A stretch of DNA of 64,000 bases from Pelagibacterium limicola (GCF_015694405.1 NZ_JADQDB010000002.1:496001-560000), one strand, 5' to 3'. Positions 23,771-34,112 are shown, counted from the stretch's first letter. A program made the numbers and translations. The notes: generated by a model from the letters alone, not told the origin.

Positions 23771-24898
23771 TCAGTAGATCACCACGCTGCGGATGGATTC
23801 CCCCTTATGCATCAGGTCGAACCCTTTGTTGATATCCTCGAGCCTCAGCGTATGGGTGATCATTGGGTCGATCTCGATCTTGCCCGACATGTACCAGTCG
23901 ACGACTTTTGGTACATCTGTTCTTCCCCGCGCGCCGCCGAACGCCGTGCCCATCCATTGCCGCCCTGTGACGAGCTGAAAAGGACGCGTCGAAATCTCCT
24001 GCCCCGCCGCCGCGACGCCGATGATGATCGATTTGCCCCACCCGCGATGGCTCGCTTCGAGCGCCTGGCGCATCACGGTGACGTTGCCGGTGCAATCAAA
24101 GGTGTAGTCCGCGCCGCCGATCTGGTCGGCACCGCGTTTGGTCATGTTGACGATGTGTTGCACCACATCGCCTCCGATTTCGCGTGGGTTGACGAAATGC
24201 GTCATCCCGAAGCGTTCGCCCCACTCCTTCTTGTCATTATTGATATCGACGCCGATGATCATGTCGGCCCCGGCCACCCTGAGGCCCTGGATGACATTGA
24301 GCCCAATGCCGCCCAGCCCGAACACCGCCGCAGTGGCGCCCTGCTCCACTTTGGCCGTGTTGATGACGGCACCGACACCGGTCGTCACCCCGCAGCCCAC
24401 ATAGCAGACCTTGTCGAACGGCGCGCTTGCGTCGATCTTGGCCACGGCGATCTCGGGCATGACCGTAAAGTTCGAAAACGTCGAGCACCCCATGTAATGG
24501 AAGATCGGCTTGCCATTGTACGAGAACCGGCCGGTTCCGTCTGGCATCAGTCCCTGCCCCTGGGTCGCGCGAATGGCGGTACACAGGTTGGTCTTGCGCG
24601 ACAGGCACGAAGGACACTCGCGGCATTCGGGCGTATAGAGCGGGATCACATGATCGCCCGGCTTGACGCTGGTAACGCCCGGCCCAACCTCGACGACGAC
24701 CCCGGCCCCTTCATGGCCAAGTATGGCGGGAAACAATCCCTCGGGATCGGCACCCGACAGCGTGAACTCATCGGTATGGCAGATGCCGGTAGCCTTGATT
24801 TCGATCAGCACTTCTCCGGCTTTGGGGCCCTCCAGGTCGACTTCGACGATCTCCAAAGGCCGTCCCGCCTCGAATGCCACTGCCGCGCGTGTCTTCAT
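23771..24898 (-). CDS. frmA: S-(hydroxymethyl)glutathione dehydrogenase, class III alcohol dehydrogenase
   Basis: This 375-residue zinc NAD-dependent enzyme oxidises the glutathione-formaldehyde adduct and also reduces S-nitrosoglutathione in the cytosol. Catalytic-zinc ligands are seen in [16 protein letters not shown] and VGCGVTTG, and structural-zinc cysteines in [15 protein letters not shown]. The NAD-binding loop is FGLGGIGL. Length and the motif series [11 protein letters not shown] match class III enzymes. The usual partner S-formylglutathione hydrolase was not seen nearby. It is followed by the UPF0178 gene after 2 bp. Confidence 0.97.
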   Translation of the reverse strand: MKTRAAVAFEAGRPLEIVEVDLEGPKAGEVLIEIKATGICHTDEFTLSGADPEGLFPAILGHEGAGVVVEVGPGVTSVKPGDHVIPLYTPECRECPSCLSRKTNLCTAIRATQGQGLMPDGTGRFSYNGKPIFHYMGCSTFSNFTVMPEIAVAKIDASAPFDKVCYVGCGVTTGVGAVINTAKVEQGATAAVFGLGGIGLNVIQGLRVAGADMIIGVDINNDKKEWGERFGMTHFVNPREIGGDVVQHIVNMTKRGADQIGGADYTFDCTGNVTVMRQALEASHRGWGKSIIIGVAAAGQEISTRPFQLVTGRQWMGTAFGGARGRTDVPKVVDWYMSGKIEIDPMITHTLRLEDINKGFDLMHKGESIRSVVIY

Positions 24899-24983
24899 CT
24901 CCGCCTCCTCAACCTGTTGATGCGATTTCGATTTCGCTCAGAGTGGCATGGCGACCGAAGGCACTGCAACGCCCTTTTCCAGT

Positions 24984-26084
24984 CTACTTTCGGAGCCAAG
25001 GGGGGCTGGCGGTATCCTGGGCAAGGATGAACCCGGATGCAAAGCGCTGCACGAACGGCCACGGCAATACGAACCGCGCGACAGTCTCTCGGAATGCAAG
25101 CGCGCCCATGTGCGCCTGCTCCGCCTGCCGAGTTTGGCGTTCGACTTGTGCAAGCACCCGACGAGCGGCAGGCAATCGCATCGCGCTATACCGGTGCAGC
25201 TGTCCCGTTTCCGTTAGCCAAGCGAAGGTCGCGGCGTCCTCGATCCCGCCGTTCATCCCGCGCGCTCCTGCCGGCGAGTGGATATGCGCCGCGTCGCCTG
25301 CGAGAAAGGTCGCCCCCTTTTGCATGGTGGCAGCCAGCTTGTGCGCGATACGGAATTGCGACCGCCAGAGAACCTCACCAAGTCGCACATCCGGCGGAAC
25401 CAGTTCTTCAGGTGTTTCCGATGTCGCGACAAATCGCCAGACGCCTTCGGTCACCGGCAAAACGAACAGGCTGCCGGCCGCCGAGAGCATGAACCGTGCC
25501 TCGTCGGCGGGATATGGCCAGTCTGCCGCCACATCCATCAGCGTCCACCTATGGTCGTCGGTGCTACCCTCGAACCCGATGCCTGCATCCTCGCGCACCG
25601 ATGATCGCGCCCCATCGCAACCAAACACCCGCTGCGCGAGGACAACCTCGTCTCCCCCCGTACCAACGAGCCGAAGAGCGGGAGCCTCTGCTGAGCCCTC
25701 ATTGCCAACAAACCGCGTTCCGCGTTCGACCTGGATTCCAAGTCCGGCCAGAACCTCGGCGAGCAGGGCCTCCGTCCGCGCCTGCGGTAGCGCCGTCATG
25801 AATGGGAACCGGTGATTGATCGCCGAGAACTCGATGGTGCCCAGTGACTTGCCGCGCGAGACCAATCGCGCACGCCGGATGCGGATGCCCTCGGCGAGTA
25901 TGCGCTCTGTCGCCCCGCTTGCCTCCATTATATCGAGCGTACGCGGGTTGATCCCCAATGCCCGCGATTCCGCAATGGACTGATTGCGCTGTTCGATGAT
26001 CCGGACGCTACGCCCCCGCCGCGCAAGTTCGATCGCCGCCACAAGCCCTACCGGCCCTGCCCCGACCACCAGTGTCTCAAGCAT
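24984..26084 (-). CDS. FAD-dependent aromatic-type monooxygenase
   Basis: The 366-residue protein is a flavoprotein monooxygenase of the PheA/TfdB (FAD_binding_3) type. The FAD dinucleotide-binding loop is VVGAGPVGLVAAIELARRG at the N-terminus; the NAD(P)H-interaction motif region is VFGCDGARSSVRE; the second FAD motif is FLAGDAAHIHSPAGARGMN. It lacks the C-terminal thioredoxin-like domain of phenol hydroxylases and is at the short end for the family. The substrate is unknown; no ring-cleavage genes are near. The start ATG opens directly with the first beta strand. Confidence 0.9.
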   Translation of the reverse strand: MLETLVVGAGPVGLVAAIELARRGRSVRIIEQRNQSIAESRALGINPRTLDIMEASGATERILAEGIRIRRARLVSRGKSLGTIEFSAINHRFPFMTALPQARTEALLAEVLAGLGIQVERGTRFVGNEGSAEAPALRLVGTGGDEVVLAQRVFGCDGARSSVREDAGIGFEGSTDDHRWTLMDVAADWPYPADEARFMLSAAGSLFVLPVTEGVWRFVATSETPEELVPPDVRLGEVLWRSQFRIAHKLAATMQKGATFLAGDAAHIHSPAGARGMNGGIEDAATFAWLTETGQLHRYSAMRLPAARRVLAQVERQTRQAEQAHMGALAFRETVARFVLPWPFVQRFASGFILAQDTASPPWLRK

Positions 26085-26139
26085 AAGGTCCTCCCCGCGC
26101 GAGCCGGGAGGACCTTACACAGTATTCGCCATCAGACAA

Positions 26140-26925
26140 TCAGGCGCGCATCGCTCCCGGGCCAGGAATGGCGCCTGGAGGACATTTGCCCATGATGATC
26201 ATGCCGAGCACTTCGTCCTTGGTGACGTCCGTGGTCTTGGCTGTGCCTACGACCTGCCCGTTCTTCATCACGCACACCCGATCCGCGAGGTCGAAGACGT
26301 CGTGAATGTCGTGGCTGATGAGGAAGATGCCGATGCCCTCGGATTTGAGTTGCTTGATGAGATCGGCGACCTGTTGGGTCTCCTGCGGCCCGAGCGCGGC
26401 GGTGGGCTCGTCCATGATCAGGATGCGTGCGTTGAACAGGATCGCCCGAGCAATCGCCACCGATTGCCTTTGCCCACCCGATAGAGCCTTCACCGGATCC
26501 TTGAAACGGCGGAAGTTGGGGTTCAATCGCCCCATCACCTCGCGGGCCTTGGCCTCCATCGCCACGTCGTCGAGCGTGCCAATGGCAGTCGTCAATTCAC
26601 GACCAAGGAACAGATTGGCCGCCGCATCGACGTTGTCGGCAACAGCGAGTGTCTGATAGATCGTCTCGATCCCATAGGCCTTGGCATCGCGCGGATTGTT
26701 GATCGTAGCGGTTTCGCCATCGATACGGATCTCGCCCCCGTCGCGGCGATAGGCACCTGAGAGGATCTTGATAAGCGTCGACTTGCCCGCGCCGTTATGA
26801 CCCAGAAGGCCTACGACTTCGCCCGGATAGAGATCGACCGAAGCCCGGTCAACCGCCTTGATACCGCCGAAAGCGATGGAAATATCGTCGAGCTCGACAA
26901 GTGGTTTTGCTACACTTTGAGACAT
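26140..26925 (-). CDS. xylG: Sugar ABC transporter ATP-binding protein, xylose type
   Basis: The 261-residue single ABC ATPase has Walker [10 protein letters not shown], signature LSGGQRQS, Walker [12 protein letters not shown] and switch His in ISHDIHD. E. coli XylG has two fused ABC domains; this protein has one, as is common in alphaproteobacterial XylG/FrcA systems. It ends in a Pro/Gly-rich tail. It drives import through XylH of a pentose, probably xylose, captured by XylF. The ATG at 26925 has GAGGGG upstream and lies 14 bp after the xylH stop. Confidence 0.9.
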   Translation of the reverse strand: MSQSVAKPLVELDDISIAFGGIKAVDRASVDLYPGEVVGLLGHNGAGKSTLIKILSGAYRRDGGEIRIDGETATINNPRDAKAYGIETIYQTLAVADNVDAAANLFLGRELTTAIGTLDDVAMEAKAREVMGRLNPNFRRFKDPVKALSGGQRQSVAIARAILFNARILIMDEPTAALGPQETQQVADLIKQLKSEGIGIFLISHDIHDVFDLADRVCVMKNGQVVGTAKTTDVTKDEVLGMIIMGKCPPGAIPGPGAMRA

Positions 26926-26939
26926 ACTGGTCAAACCCC

Positions 26940-28253
26940 TCATTTGGCCCGGTTGCGGTAGAGCGTGTCGAGCCAGACCGCCAGGACGAGAACCAGACCC
27001 ACAACGATGCTCTGAAGTGGGCTGTCCAGCCCCATCAGCACCATGCCCGATTGTAGCGACTGCATGACCAGCGCGCCGATCATCGCTCCAACGATGGTGC
27101 CGACGCCGCCCGAAAGCGACGTTCCGCCAATCACTGCTGCGGCAATTACATAGAGCTCGTCGAGCGTTCCCATCGAATTGGTCGCCGCATTGAGGCGTGC
27201 CGAAGATATCGAGGCTGCAATGCCGCAGAGCGCGCCCATCAGCATGAAAATCTTGACGGTGACCCAACGCGTATTGATCCCGGCGAGTTCGGCCGCTTCG
27301 GGATTGCCGCCGAGGGCGAATACGTAGCGTCCGAAACGCGTGCGCGTGGCAAGGAACGTCATGATGACGCCCACCGCTATGGCGATCAGCACCGGCAAGG
27401 CAATCCCGTGGGATATGAACAACCCGCCTTCCGGAACAGCAATATCGTTGGCCGCTGCATAGCTCGCGGCGATACGGACAGGCCAGGGATAGGCATTGAA
27501 AACCGCTACGGCGCCAAGCGCTATGCCGCAACCGGCAAGGCCGAGTACCACTTCAGCCCAGACCGGACGAAGGGGAAAGTTGAACCTGCGGCGCTGGCGC
27601 CGTGCATAAACGAGATACGCAACGATACCGAGGCAAGCCACCCCCGCAACAATCCAGCTCATCGTCGATCCGATGGAACCGGCGGGGCCCCCACCCATCA
27701 ACTGGAACGTCGTATCGAGCGGGGCGACCGTGCGGCCCGACGTGACCCACCAGGCTGCGCCGCGCCAGACCAGCATCCCGCCGAGCGTTACAACGAAGGC
27801 CGGCACGCGCAGATAAGCGATAATCGTCCCCTGAACGCCACCGATGAGGGCACCGACCGCGATGCCGAAGGCAGTCGTCAGGATCCAGATCGCCGGATGT
27901 CCCAGCCCCAGCATCCGTGGCAGGAATTCCACCTGCATGACGCCCATGAGCATGGCCAGAACGCCCAATATCGAGCCCACCGACAGGTCGATGTTGCGCG
28001 TGACGATGACCAGCACCATGCCCGTCGCCATGATCGCGACTGAGGAAGTCTGGACCGAAAGGTTCCAGAGATTACGCGGTGTAATGAACAGCCCGCCGGA
28101 CATGAAATGAAAGCCGATCCAGATCAGCAGAAGCGCGCCAACCATGCCCAGAAGCCGAGTATCGACTTCGGTCGCGGCGAGAAATCTCTGGACCGGATTG
28201 CCTTCGATCGTGAGTGAATTTGCCGAATTTGTCATGGCGTTCTGTTCTGCCAT
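26940..28253 (-). CDS. xylH: Sugar ABC transporter permease, xylose type
   Basis: This 437-residue inner-membrane permease of the BPD_transp_2 family has about ten to eleven hydrophobic helices. Diagnostic segments are [30 protein letters not shown] and [16 protein letters not shown], the last being the loop that contacts the ATPase. Length agrees with long XylH permeases with a central loop ([11 protein letters not shown]). The ATG at 28253 follows GAGGAGAGG; the longer frame has no support. It lies between xylF and xylG. Confidence 0.93.
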   Translation of the reverse strand: MAEQNAMTNSANSLTIEGNPVQRFLAATEVDTRLLGMVGALLLIWIGFHFMSGGLFITPRNLWNLSVQTSSVAIMATGMVLVIVTRNIDLSVGSILGVLAMLMGVMQVEFLPRMLGLGHPAIWILTTAFGIAVGALIGGVQGTIIAYLRVPAFVVTLGGMLVWRGAAWWVTSGRTVAPLDTTFQLMGGGPAGSIGSTMSWIVAGVACLGIVAYLVYARRQRRRFNFPLRPVWAEVVLGLAGCGIALGAVAVFNAYPWPVRIAASYAAANDIAVPEGGLFISHGIALPVLIAIAVGVIMTFLATRTRFGRYVFALGGNPEAAELAGINTRWVTVKIFMLMGALCGIAASISSARLNAATNSMGTLDELYVIAAAVIGGTSLSGGVGTIVGAMIGALVMQSLQSGMVLMGLDSPLQSIVVGLVLVLAVWLDTLYRNRAK

Positions 28254-28343
28254 TTGCCTCTCCTCGCGCAATCCGTCGCCTATGCGATGCCCCAACGGGC
28301 CTCGGCGCGGAGACGGAGCGGCGGTTCCCCGGGAGTACCAATC

Positions 28344-28376
28344 AGGGTGTCGCGACGGTCTACACCGCGACACCCT
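28344..28376 (-). promoter_or_regulatory. Perfect 11-bp hairpin between xylF and xylH
   Basis: AGGGTGTCGCG at 28344-28354 is exactly complementary to 28366-28376, with an 11-base loop. It lies 25 bp after the xylF stop on the transcribed strand. No T-run follows, so it looks like an mRNA 3'-end stabiliser or partial attenuator rather than an intrinsic terminator. Confidence 0.6.
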
Positions 28377-28401
28377 TGTATTTGGCTCTGGATTACTGCG
28401 T

Positions 28402-29442
28402 TTAGTTGCAGGCCGCCACGGTGCCGGCTGCAACGCCCTGGCAGACGACGTCCTTGCTCACCCAACCCGCATCGATAACGATGTTGAGGTTGCTCTGGGT
28501 GATCGGAACCGGCGGCAGGAAGTACGAGTTCATCGTGACCCCGTTCGGGCCGCCATCGAACTTGACCGCGCCAGGAACGCCATCGAGCGGCGTGCCACCG
28601 GCGAGAGCCAGCGCGATTTCCGCAGCCTTGGCGCCGAGTTCACGCGCGTCCTTCCAGACCGAGACAGTCTGCGTGCCGAGCGCAACGCGGTTGAGCGCAG
28701 CATGATCGCCGTCCTGACCGGAGACGGGAACCGAGCCGGCAAGACCTTGTGCAGCCAGCGCAGCGACAACACCCCCGGCCGTACCGTCATTGGAAGCAAC
28801 CACGGCATCGACTTCGTTGTTGTTGGCAGTCAGGAACTGCTCCATGTTGCGCTGTGCATTCTCGGGCAGCCAGCCGTCGGTGTAGGCTTCGCCAACATTG
28901 ACGATGTCGCCTGCATCGATTGCTGCCTGAAGCACTTCGAGCTGGCCTTCGTGCAGGAAGTCCGCATTGGGATCGGTGCTCGAACCCTTGATGAAGACAT
29001 AGTTGCCGGTCGGCTGCACGGCATAAACGGCCTGCGCCTGCAAACGACCCACGCCCTTGTTGTCAAAGGTCAGGTAGAAGGCGTCGGGGTTCTCGATGAG
29101 ACGGTCATAACCGACCACCGGGATACCTTCCGCGACCGCCGCAGCAATGGCGGGGCCGATAGCTTCGGAATCCTGAGCCAGGACGATCAGGGCGTCGGCA
29201 CCCTGGGCAATCAGGCTTTCCACGTCGGTGAGCTGCTTGGCCGGCGACGATTGGGCATCGGCCGAAATATAGCGGGCACCTGCGGCTTCGAGCGCCGCCT
29301 GAATGGCAGCTTCGTCAGTCTTCCAACGTTCTTCCTGGAAGTTGGACCAGGACACGCCCACGGTAATCTGCTGCGCATTGGCAGCGCCGACGCCAGCGAA
29401 GAGAACGGTCGTGCCGAGCAGGACCGCAGCAAGTTTTTTCAT
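28402..29442 (-). CDS. xylF: D-xylose-type periplasmic substrate-binding protein
   Basis: The 346-residue protein has a signal peptide (about residues 1-23, ending GAANAQ) and a Peripla_BP_4 fold. Segments closely follow E. coli Xyl[76 protein letters not shown] and VPVSGQDGD. The Trp, Asp and Asn residues of these loops bind the sugar. It delivers xylose or a similar pentose to XylHG. An inverted repeat upstream (29541-29559) may be the repressor site, and a hairpin follows the gene. Confidence 0.95.
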   Translation of the reverse strand: MKKLAAVLLGTTVLFAGVGAANAQQITVGVSWSNFQEERWKTDEAAIQAALEAAGARYISADAQSSPAKQLTDVESLIAQGADALIVLAQDSEAIGPAIAAAVAEGIPVVGYDRLIENPDAFYLTFDNKGVGRLQAQAVYAVQPTGNYVFIKGSSTDPNADFLHEGQLEVLQAAIDAGDIVNVGEAYTDGWLPENAQRNMEQFLTANNNEVDAVVASNDGTAGGVVAALAAQGLAGSVPVSGQDGDHAALNRVALGTQTVSVWKDARELGAKAAEIALALAGGTPLDGVPGAVKFDGGPNGVTMNSYFLPPVPITQSNLNIVIDAGWVSKDVVCQGVAAGTVAACN

Positions 29443-29540
29443 AATGTTTCCTCCTCCATGTCCCCTTGGATGGGAACGACGGTCTGAGATGAAAGGATCT
29501 ACCTCCGGTTGGCGCGGGCGCCCTCGCAGGACCGCACCAA

Positions 29541-29559
29541 GAGTATTTTTTTAATACTC
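29541..29559. promoter_or_regulatory. Candidate ROK-regulator operator (7-5-7 inverted repeat)
   Basis: GAGTATT (29541-29547) and AATACTC (29553-29559) form a perfect inverted repeat around five T. It lies in the divergent gap between xylF and the ROK gene. ROK repressors bind AT-rich inverted repeats of this kind; binding is inferred. Confidence 0.5.
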
Positions 29560-29717
29560 GAAAAAATCATTGGCATGCCGGTTTCTCTATGTCAACATCC
29601 CTTCCACCGCACTGAAAGGCAAATTGCTCGGCGCTCAAACTTGAAGCTGGTACAGCGGATAATAGCCGCCTATTGAGTGTAAGCACATTTGTCGAAAATC
29701 GTCGCGAGGAGGCTGAT

Positions 29718-30953
29718 TTGGCGCGCGGTGTTGCCGACACCGAAATGATCCGGCGGCAGAACCGGGAACTGATCCTGGGGGTATTGCGACGCTCCGGTCC
29801 GCTTTCGCGCAGCGAGATTGCGATCGAGACCGGCTTATCCAACGCCACCCTCACCACCATCGCGGCCGAGTTCGTAACTCAAGGCGTGCTGATAGACCTC
29901 GACGCTCCTGCAGAGGAAGCCAAGGCGCGCGGACGCCCCAGCGTCAAGCTCACGCACAACCGCAAAGCCGGCTACATCCTGTTGATCGAACTGGACGTGA
30001 CCCGTTGTAGGCTTTCGCTGCTCGATTATGGCGGCGTATTGGTCGACCGCGTGGAATCGGCGGTGACGCCTTCGACCTTCGCCGAAAGTCCCGCCCCCCA
30101 CTACCTCGCAGAACGCATCCAACTCATCTATACACGCAATACGGAATTGGCAGATCGCCTCTATACGGTCGCGATTTCGGTACAGGGCATCCTCTATCCC
30201 GATGGCTCGGGCATGAAGTGGTCGCCGATCGCACATTTTGCCGGTCTTGATATTGTCTCGCCGCTGCAGGCTCGGTTTCCCATAACCGTAAAGCTCTATA
30301 AGCGTGGCCGGCTCATGGCCGATGGAATGCGTTGGCTTGAGCCCGAGCTTACCCACAAGACAGTGGCCACGGTCTTTATCGGATCGACCGTGGGCATGGG
30401 GCTCACCTTCCCCGATGCCGACCGCTTTGACAGCGATATCGGCACCGAATTTGGCCACATGATCCATATCCCGGACGGCGCTTTGTGCCGTTGCGGCGCC
30501 CATGGCTGCATTGAAGCCTATGCCGCCGATTATGGGATCCTGCGCTCTGCATATTCGGTGCCCGCGCGAACACCGCCCGCGCACGCCGTGCCTCCCGGCG
30601 ATTTCCAGCAGATCATAACTCAGGCTCGTCTGGGAGATCGCAATGCTTTGCACGCCTTCAACCTGGCCGGCAGTGCCATCGGCTATGGCCTTAACCGGCT
30701 GATGTCGATCTTCGAAATCGGCCGCATCATCATCCTCGGACCCGGCACCGCTGCCTACGACCTGATGCTGTCTTCGCTCCGGGAAGGTGCTACATCCTCG
30801 CTCATGGGCGGCATAAACGGGTTGCCCCCGGTTACATTGGTCGCCGACGCCAGCGAACCGGTCTATCGCGGCTTATTGATGAAGGCTCTCACAGAACTGG
30901 ACCGCAACGTTTTCGCCGCCATGAACCAGCAGGCACAATCGGTCGCAGAATAA
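29718..30953 (+). CDS. ROK-family transcriptional regulator (XylR-like)
   Basis: The protein of about 411 residues has an N-terminal winged helix-turn-helix (MIRRQNRELILGVLRRSG, then SRSEIAIETGLSNATLTTI) and a ROK sugar-kinase-like body. That body includes the zinc motif region CRCGAHGCIEAYA and the FGHMIHI segment. Such repressors bind a sugar and release the operator. The TTG at 29718 is chosen because GAGGAGG lies 5 bases before it; TTG at 29673 has no ribosome site. It is divergent from xylFHG, so it most likely controls xylose uptake. The catalytic Asp of true kinases was not looked for in detail. Confidence 0.9.
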   Translation: MARGVADTEMIRRQNRELILGVLRRSGPLSRSEIAIETGLSNATLTTIAAEFVTQGVLIDLDAPAEEAKARGRPSVKLTHNRKAGYILLIELDVTRCRLSLLDYGGVLVDRVESAVTPSTFAESPAPHYLAERIQLIYTRNTELADRLYTVAISVQGILYPDGSGMKWSPIAHFAGLDIVSPLQARFPITVKLYKRGRLMADGMRWLEPELTHKTVATVFIGSTVGMGLTFPDADRFDSDIGTEFGHMIHIPDGALCRCGAHGCIEAYAADYGILRSAYSVPARTPPAHAVPPGDFQQIITQARLGDRNALHAFNLAGSAIGYGLNRLMSIFEIGRIIILGPGTAAYDLMLSSLREGATSSLMGGINGLPPVTLVADASEPVYRGLLMKALTELDRNVFAAMNQQAQSVAE

Positions 30954-31041
30954 GACCTCGCATGTCCCTGGAGTCCGCCGAATATGGTCTGGATTGACTT
31001 CTCCCTTTAGGGTTCTTAGGCTTGATTGCTTGGGAGCTCTT

Positions 31042-31785
31042 ATGACTGATTATGCCGACGATGAAATATCGCTGCTCGATGTAGCCGTTTTCCTGGCCGA
31101 GCACTGGTTGCTCCTGGTAATCGGACCTGTCGTCGCGGCACTCATCGCTTACGCCATGGCTGCAACCACAGAGCAGACCTACACCTCATCGATCGATATC
31201 GAGATGCCCTATGCCCTGGCTCGTGAGGGCCAGATTGCTGATCCGCAGGCCATTTACCGAGAAGCCTTCGTGCCAAGAGACGCCGTTTCGATGACCGACA
31301 TTAAGGACGGCGTCAGGATTACGGCAACTGGCGCGACGGCTGGCGAAGTTTCTGGAAGAGTATTGGAAGCGCGCCGCCAGTTCGTTGCGCCCGCAATCGA
31401 AGCACTCAGCGAGACGCGAGTATCGGCCCAACGCGCGATTGATATCCTTGCTCCCCTCGTTGAGCCGGTTTCGTCGAGCATTGATGGCGAACCTGAAGCC
31501 GCGCTCGTTTATGTACAACTCCGGGACGCGCTAGTTTCTGCCCGGCGCCATCTTCTCGATGTGGATAGGGCAATTGCAGCTCTCGCTACCGAACAACCGC
31601 CATCCGTGAGACGTGAAGGGCGCACGTCGGCCCTGGACGCCGCCCTGGCCGGCATCGGAGCGTTCATCATCCTGCTGGCCGCCGTAGCCATAAGGCGAGG
31701 CATAGCCGTTGCGGCGCGCGACGAACGTAATAGCGAACGGTTCGACCGTATTCGGGCGGCGTTGCTTTTCCGGCGTGGGCGCTAA
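31042..31785 (+). CDS. Wzz-like two-helix membrane protein
   Basis: The 247-residue protein has an N-terminal helix (about residues 20-41, WLLLVIGPVVAALIAYAMA), a periplasmic region of about 160 residues rich in helices, and a C-terminal helix (about 197-217) followed by a basic tail. The ISLLDVAVFLAEHW opening before the first helix is that of chain-length determinant (Wzz) proteins. No polysaccharide polymerase or flippase genes are adjacent and no tyrosine kinase domain is attached, so it may be an isolated or diverged member. The ATG at 31042 follows GGGAG. Confidence 0.75.
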   Translation: MTDYADDEISLLDVAVFLAEHWLLLVIGPVVAALIAYAMAATTEQTYTSSIDIEMPYALAREGQIADPQAIYREAFVPRDAVSMTDIKDGVRITATGATAGEVSGRVLEARRQFVAPAIEALSETRVSAQRAIDILAPLVEPVSSSIDGEPEAALVYVQLRDALVSARRHLLDVDRAIAALATEQPPSVRREGRTSALDAALAGIGAFIILLAAVAIRRGIAVAARDERNSERFDRIRAALLFRRGR

Positions 31786-31989
31786 TCGGAGGCAACTTCT
31801 GCTGCCAGCACCCGGCCCCTTGCACTTTGCGGAGCGGCGTCGAAGGCGGGCTTTTTACAAATACGACAAGAGCAGTCGCAGTCGTCTTGCATGAGATGAG
31901 AGACGCGAAACAGCTTTCTCGCGCCTGTCTCGTCTGCTCCTTGCGAAATCGCTTGAAACCCCCGGTTTCCGGTGCTACCAGACCCGCGC

Positions 31990-32065
31990 GCCGGTATAGC
32001 TCAGTTGGTAGAGCATCTGATTTGTAATCAGAGGGTCGCGGGTTCAAGTCCTGCTGCCGGCACCA
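31990..32065 (+). tRNA. tRNA-Thr (anticodon TGT)
   Basis: These 76 bases include encoded CCA: acceptor stem GCCGGTA/TGCCGGC, D arm AGCTCAGTTGGTAGAGC, anticodon arm TCTGATTTGTAATCAGA with TGT, T arm with GGTTCAAGTCC. It stands at the edge of the LacI-controlled sugar locus. Confidence 0.97.
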
Positions 32066-32163
32066 CTAACTGCCCGAAATGTTAGCTTTTCACTTACCGA
32101 TTCGCGGCGGCATCGAACCTTGCCGACCGTCAGACCGTGCCCATCGGCTTACGTCGCGCGCAG

Positions 32164-33249
32164 TCATGGACGCAGCAACACGATCTCGTTTTCTAGAAAC
32201 GCCCGACCCACATTCCGGAACAGTTCGAGATCGAATCGGGAATCGGCAAGATCGGTCTTGGGCTGCCTGCCCGTTGTGACCGAGTGATGGAAGGCATCGA
32301 GTTCAATCCGGAACGGATCTTCGTAAAATGGTCCGATGGTCTCGGTTCCGGTGTCGCGCTGACTCGATGTAGTAATCTCCAGCTTCGTTGGCAGATTGCG
32401 GATATAGGGCGTGTCGTAGCCGATGGAAAATCGCTGGTTCTGCGTCAGGATCTCGATCCCCGAATCGAACACTGCGACATCGCTGATCACCGCCTCGTAA
32501 AGTGCGGTAAAGTGGCCATAATCGAACCATACCATCACCGTCTCGCCTCCGTGTTGGCGCGCGGCGGCTACCCGATGGGGCATTCCCAGAAGTTCGCGCA
32601 TGGCGGAAAAGCTATGTGAGGCGAGGCCGGTCAGCACCTGATAAGCCCGCACTGCGTCGGCAGGCGCATCCTCTCCCATCACCTCCCTCAGCATTGCAAC
32701 TGCGCGCGCGCGGCCCTCCGCGACCACGTCAGGATCGATATCCGTCGCACGCACGACCGGTCGCGTCTGGTCGATGAAGAACTGCGATTCACGGATAATG
32801 TCACGCACCCGTACGTGGCGGATTTTCTCGAGAGCGGGCATGCGTTTCTTGAGCGCTAGGAACGGCCGCGCATAGCGGCGCATATAACCCACGAACACGA
32901 TCCGGGGATTGTCCTTGTGCAGCGCCAGCAGCGGCTCAAGCTGGTTGAGATTGAGGCAGACCGGCTTTTCGATAAAGACATGCTTTTTGGCCGCAATAGC
33001 CTGGGCCACGAGATCGGCGTGAAGGTAATCGGGCGTCAGGATGAAGACCGCTTCAACGGAGGGATCGTTGATGACCGCCTCGGGGCTTTCCGCTGCTCGC
33101 GCCCCGTAGCGCGCCGCCACATGCGTGGTGAGCCCCGGCGAGAGATCGTTGACCACCGCAATTCTGAACCGCGCGTCATCGGCCAGAAGCGGCAGGTGCA
33201 TCAACTGGGCGACCTCGCCCAGCCCGATAAGTCCGACTGGAATGCTCAT
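32164..33249 (-). CDS. Gfo/Idh/MocA-family oxidoreductase
   Basis: The 361-residue protein has an N-terminal Rossmann domain (residues 1-120; LIGLGEVAQLMHLPLL, and FILTPDYLHADL) with the family EKP motif in HVFIEKPVCLN. The C-terminal alpha/beta domain holds the probable catalytic region YQVLTGLASHSFSAMREL. Members oxidise or reduce sugar hydroxyls with NAD(P); 3-keto sugars are frequent products. It is the last gene of a seven-gene operon and overlaps the TIM-barrel gene by 4 bp (ATGA). The pairing with that gene suggests an oxidation then isomerisation or elimination step on an imported sugar, which is an inference. Confidence 0.9.
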   Translation of the reverse strand: MSIPVGLIGLGEVAQLMHLPLLADDARFRIAVVNDLSPGLTTHVAARYGARAAESPEAVINDPSVEAVFILTPDYLHADLVAQAIAAKKHVFIEKPVCLNLNQLEPLLALHKDNPRIVFVGYMRRYARPFLALKKRMPALEKIRHVRVRDIIRESQFFIDQTRPVVRATDIDPDVVAEGRARAVAMLREVMGEDAPADAVRAYQVLTGLASHSFSAMRELLGMPHRVAAARQHGGETVMVWFDYGHFTALYEAVISDVAVFDSGIEILTQNQRFSIGYDTPYIRNLPTKLEITTSSQRDTGTETIGPFYEDPFRIELDAFHHSVTTGRQPKTDLADSRFDLELFRNVGRAFLENEIVLLRP

Positions 33250-34112
33250 GGCTTAAGTGTCCCGACAATTCCGGCAACGAATGCCGCATTGCGGACCGCG
33301 AGCGATGCCGGGTGCAGGGCAGGATCGTCCGATGGGTCCTGCTCGACGATGATCGGACCGGAAAAGTTCCGCGTCACGAGCATTTCCAGCGCCGCGCCAA
33401 TATCGACTACGCCATCGGGAAGCGGGCACATGACGCCTTGGGCGAAAGACTCCCGAACCCCCAGTTCGCCCGCAAGAACACGCGCGCGTACCGCACCATC
33501 CACGTTCTTGAGGTGCATATAGGCGATACGGTCCCAAACCTTTTCCATATAGGCCAGCGGGTCCTGATCCCAAAACGCGTGGTGGCCGGTATCGAAACAC
33601 AGCGCTATTCCGGTCTCCTCAAGCAGCCTATCGATCTGCTCTTCACGTTCCACCGCGGTCGCGACATGGGGATGGAACGAGAGTGTCAGTCCCAGTTCGC
33701 CCTCGACGCGCTTACGGGCCTCTTCGATCATCGCACACATGGTGCGCCAACGGTCGGCATCGAGGATGCCGATTGCCTCTGCGGGATAAGCGTTCCCTTC
33801 ATCCATGATGACGAGGTGTTTGCTGCCAAGTGCTTGCAGCAGCCTTCCGACTTCCATGAGTTTCGCGTCGAGTTGCGGCCCGCTAACAGGGTCGGAAAAG
33901 GCGTGGACGTGGACGGCCCCGGAAAGCGCCAGCCCACGCATTTCCAGAGCAGCTCCAAGTGCAGCCGAGTCGGTGGGGAGGAACCCGAAGGGCCCGAGTT
34001 CGGTCGCGCGATAGCCGGCACCGGCAACCTCATCGAGATAGGTTTGTGCGTCGATGCGATTGCCAAATGAATAAAAAATCCCCCATGAACAAGGGGCATT
34101 GCCGATCAACAT
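33246..34112 (-). CDS. Sugar phosphate isomerase/epimerase-like TIM-barrel protein
   Basis: The 288-residue protein is an AP-endonuclease-2-type TIM barrel (PF01261). Metal and substrate residues are seen in NAPCSWGIFYSFG, VIMDEGNAYP, SFHPHVATAVE, LCFDTGHHAF, YMHLKNVD and the final IIVEQDPSD. The NAPCSWG opening is typical of inosose dehydratase (IolE) and keto-sugar epimerase relatives. It could epimerise, isomerise or dehydrate a keto sugar made by the downstream oxidoreductase. The ATG at 34112 follows GGAGG and overlaps the PHP gene by 7 bp. Confidence 0.9.
   Translation of the reverse strand: MLIGNAPCSWGIFYSFGNRIDAQTYLDEVAGAGYRATELGPFGFLPTDSAALGAALEMRGLALSGAVHVHAFSDPVSGPQLDAKLMEVGRLLQALGSKHLVIMDEGNAYPAEAIGILDADRWRTMCAMIEEARKRVEGELGLTLSFHPHVATAVEREEQIDRLLEETGIALCFDTGHHAFWDQDPLAYMEKVWDRIAYMHLKNVDGAVRARVLAGELGVRESFAQGVMCPLPDGVVDIGAALEMLVTRNFSGPIIVEQDPSDDPALHPASLAVRNAAFVAGIVGTLKP

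Noticed and set aside
23807-25030. Plus-strand open frame of 407 codons
   Set aside because: It is antisense to the frmA gene and the gap beyond; no motif or ribosome site, and codon use is that of a shadow.
31799-32065. Partial direct repeat of the tRNA-Thr 3' end (about 14 of 15 bases at 31799-31813) as a possible attachment-site remnant
   Set aside because: The match is short, no integrase or other mobile-element gene is near, and the tRNA is intact.
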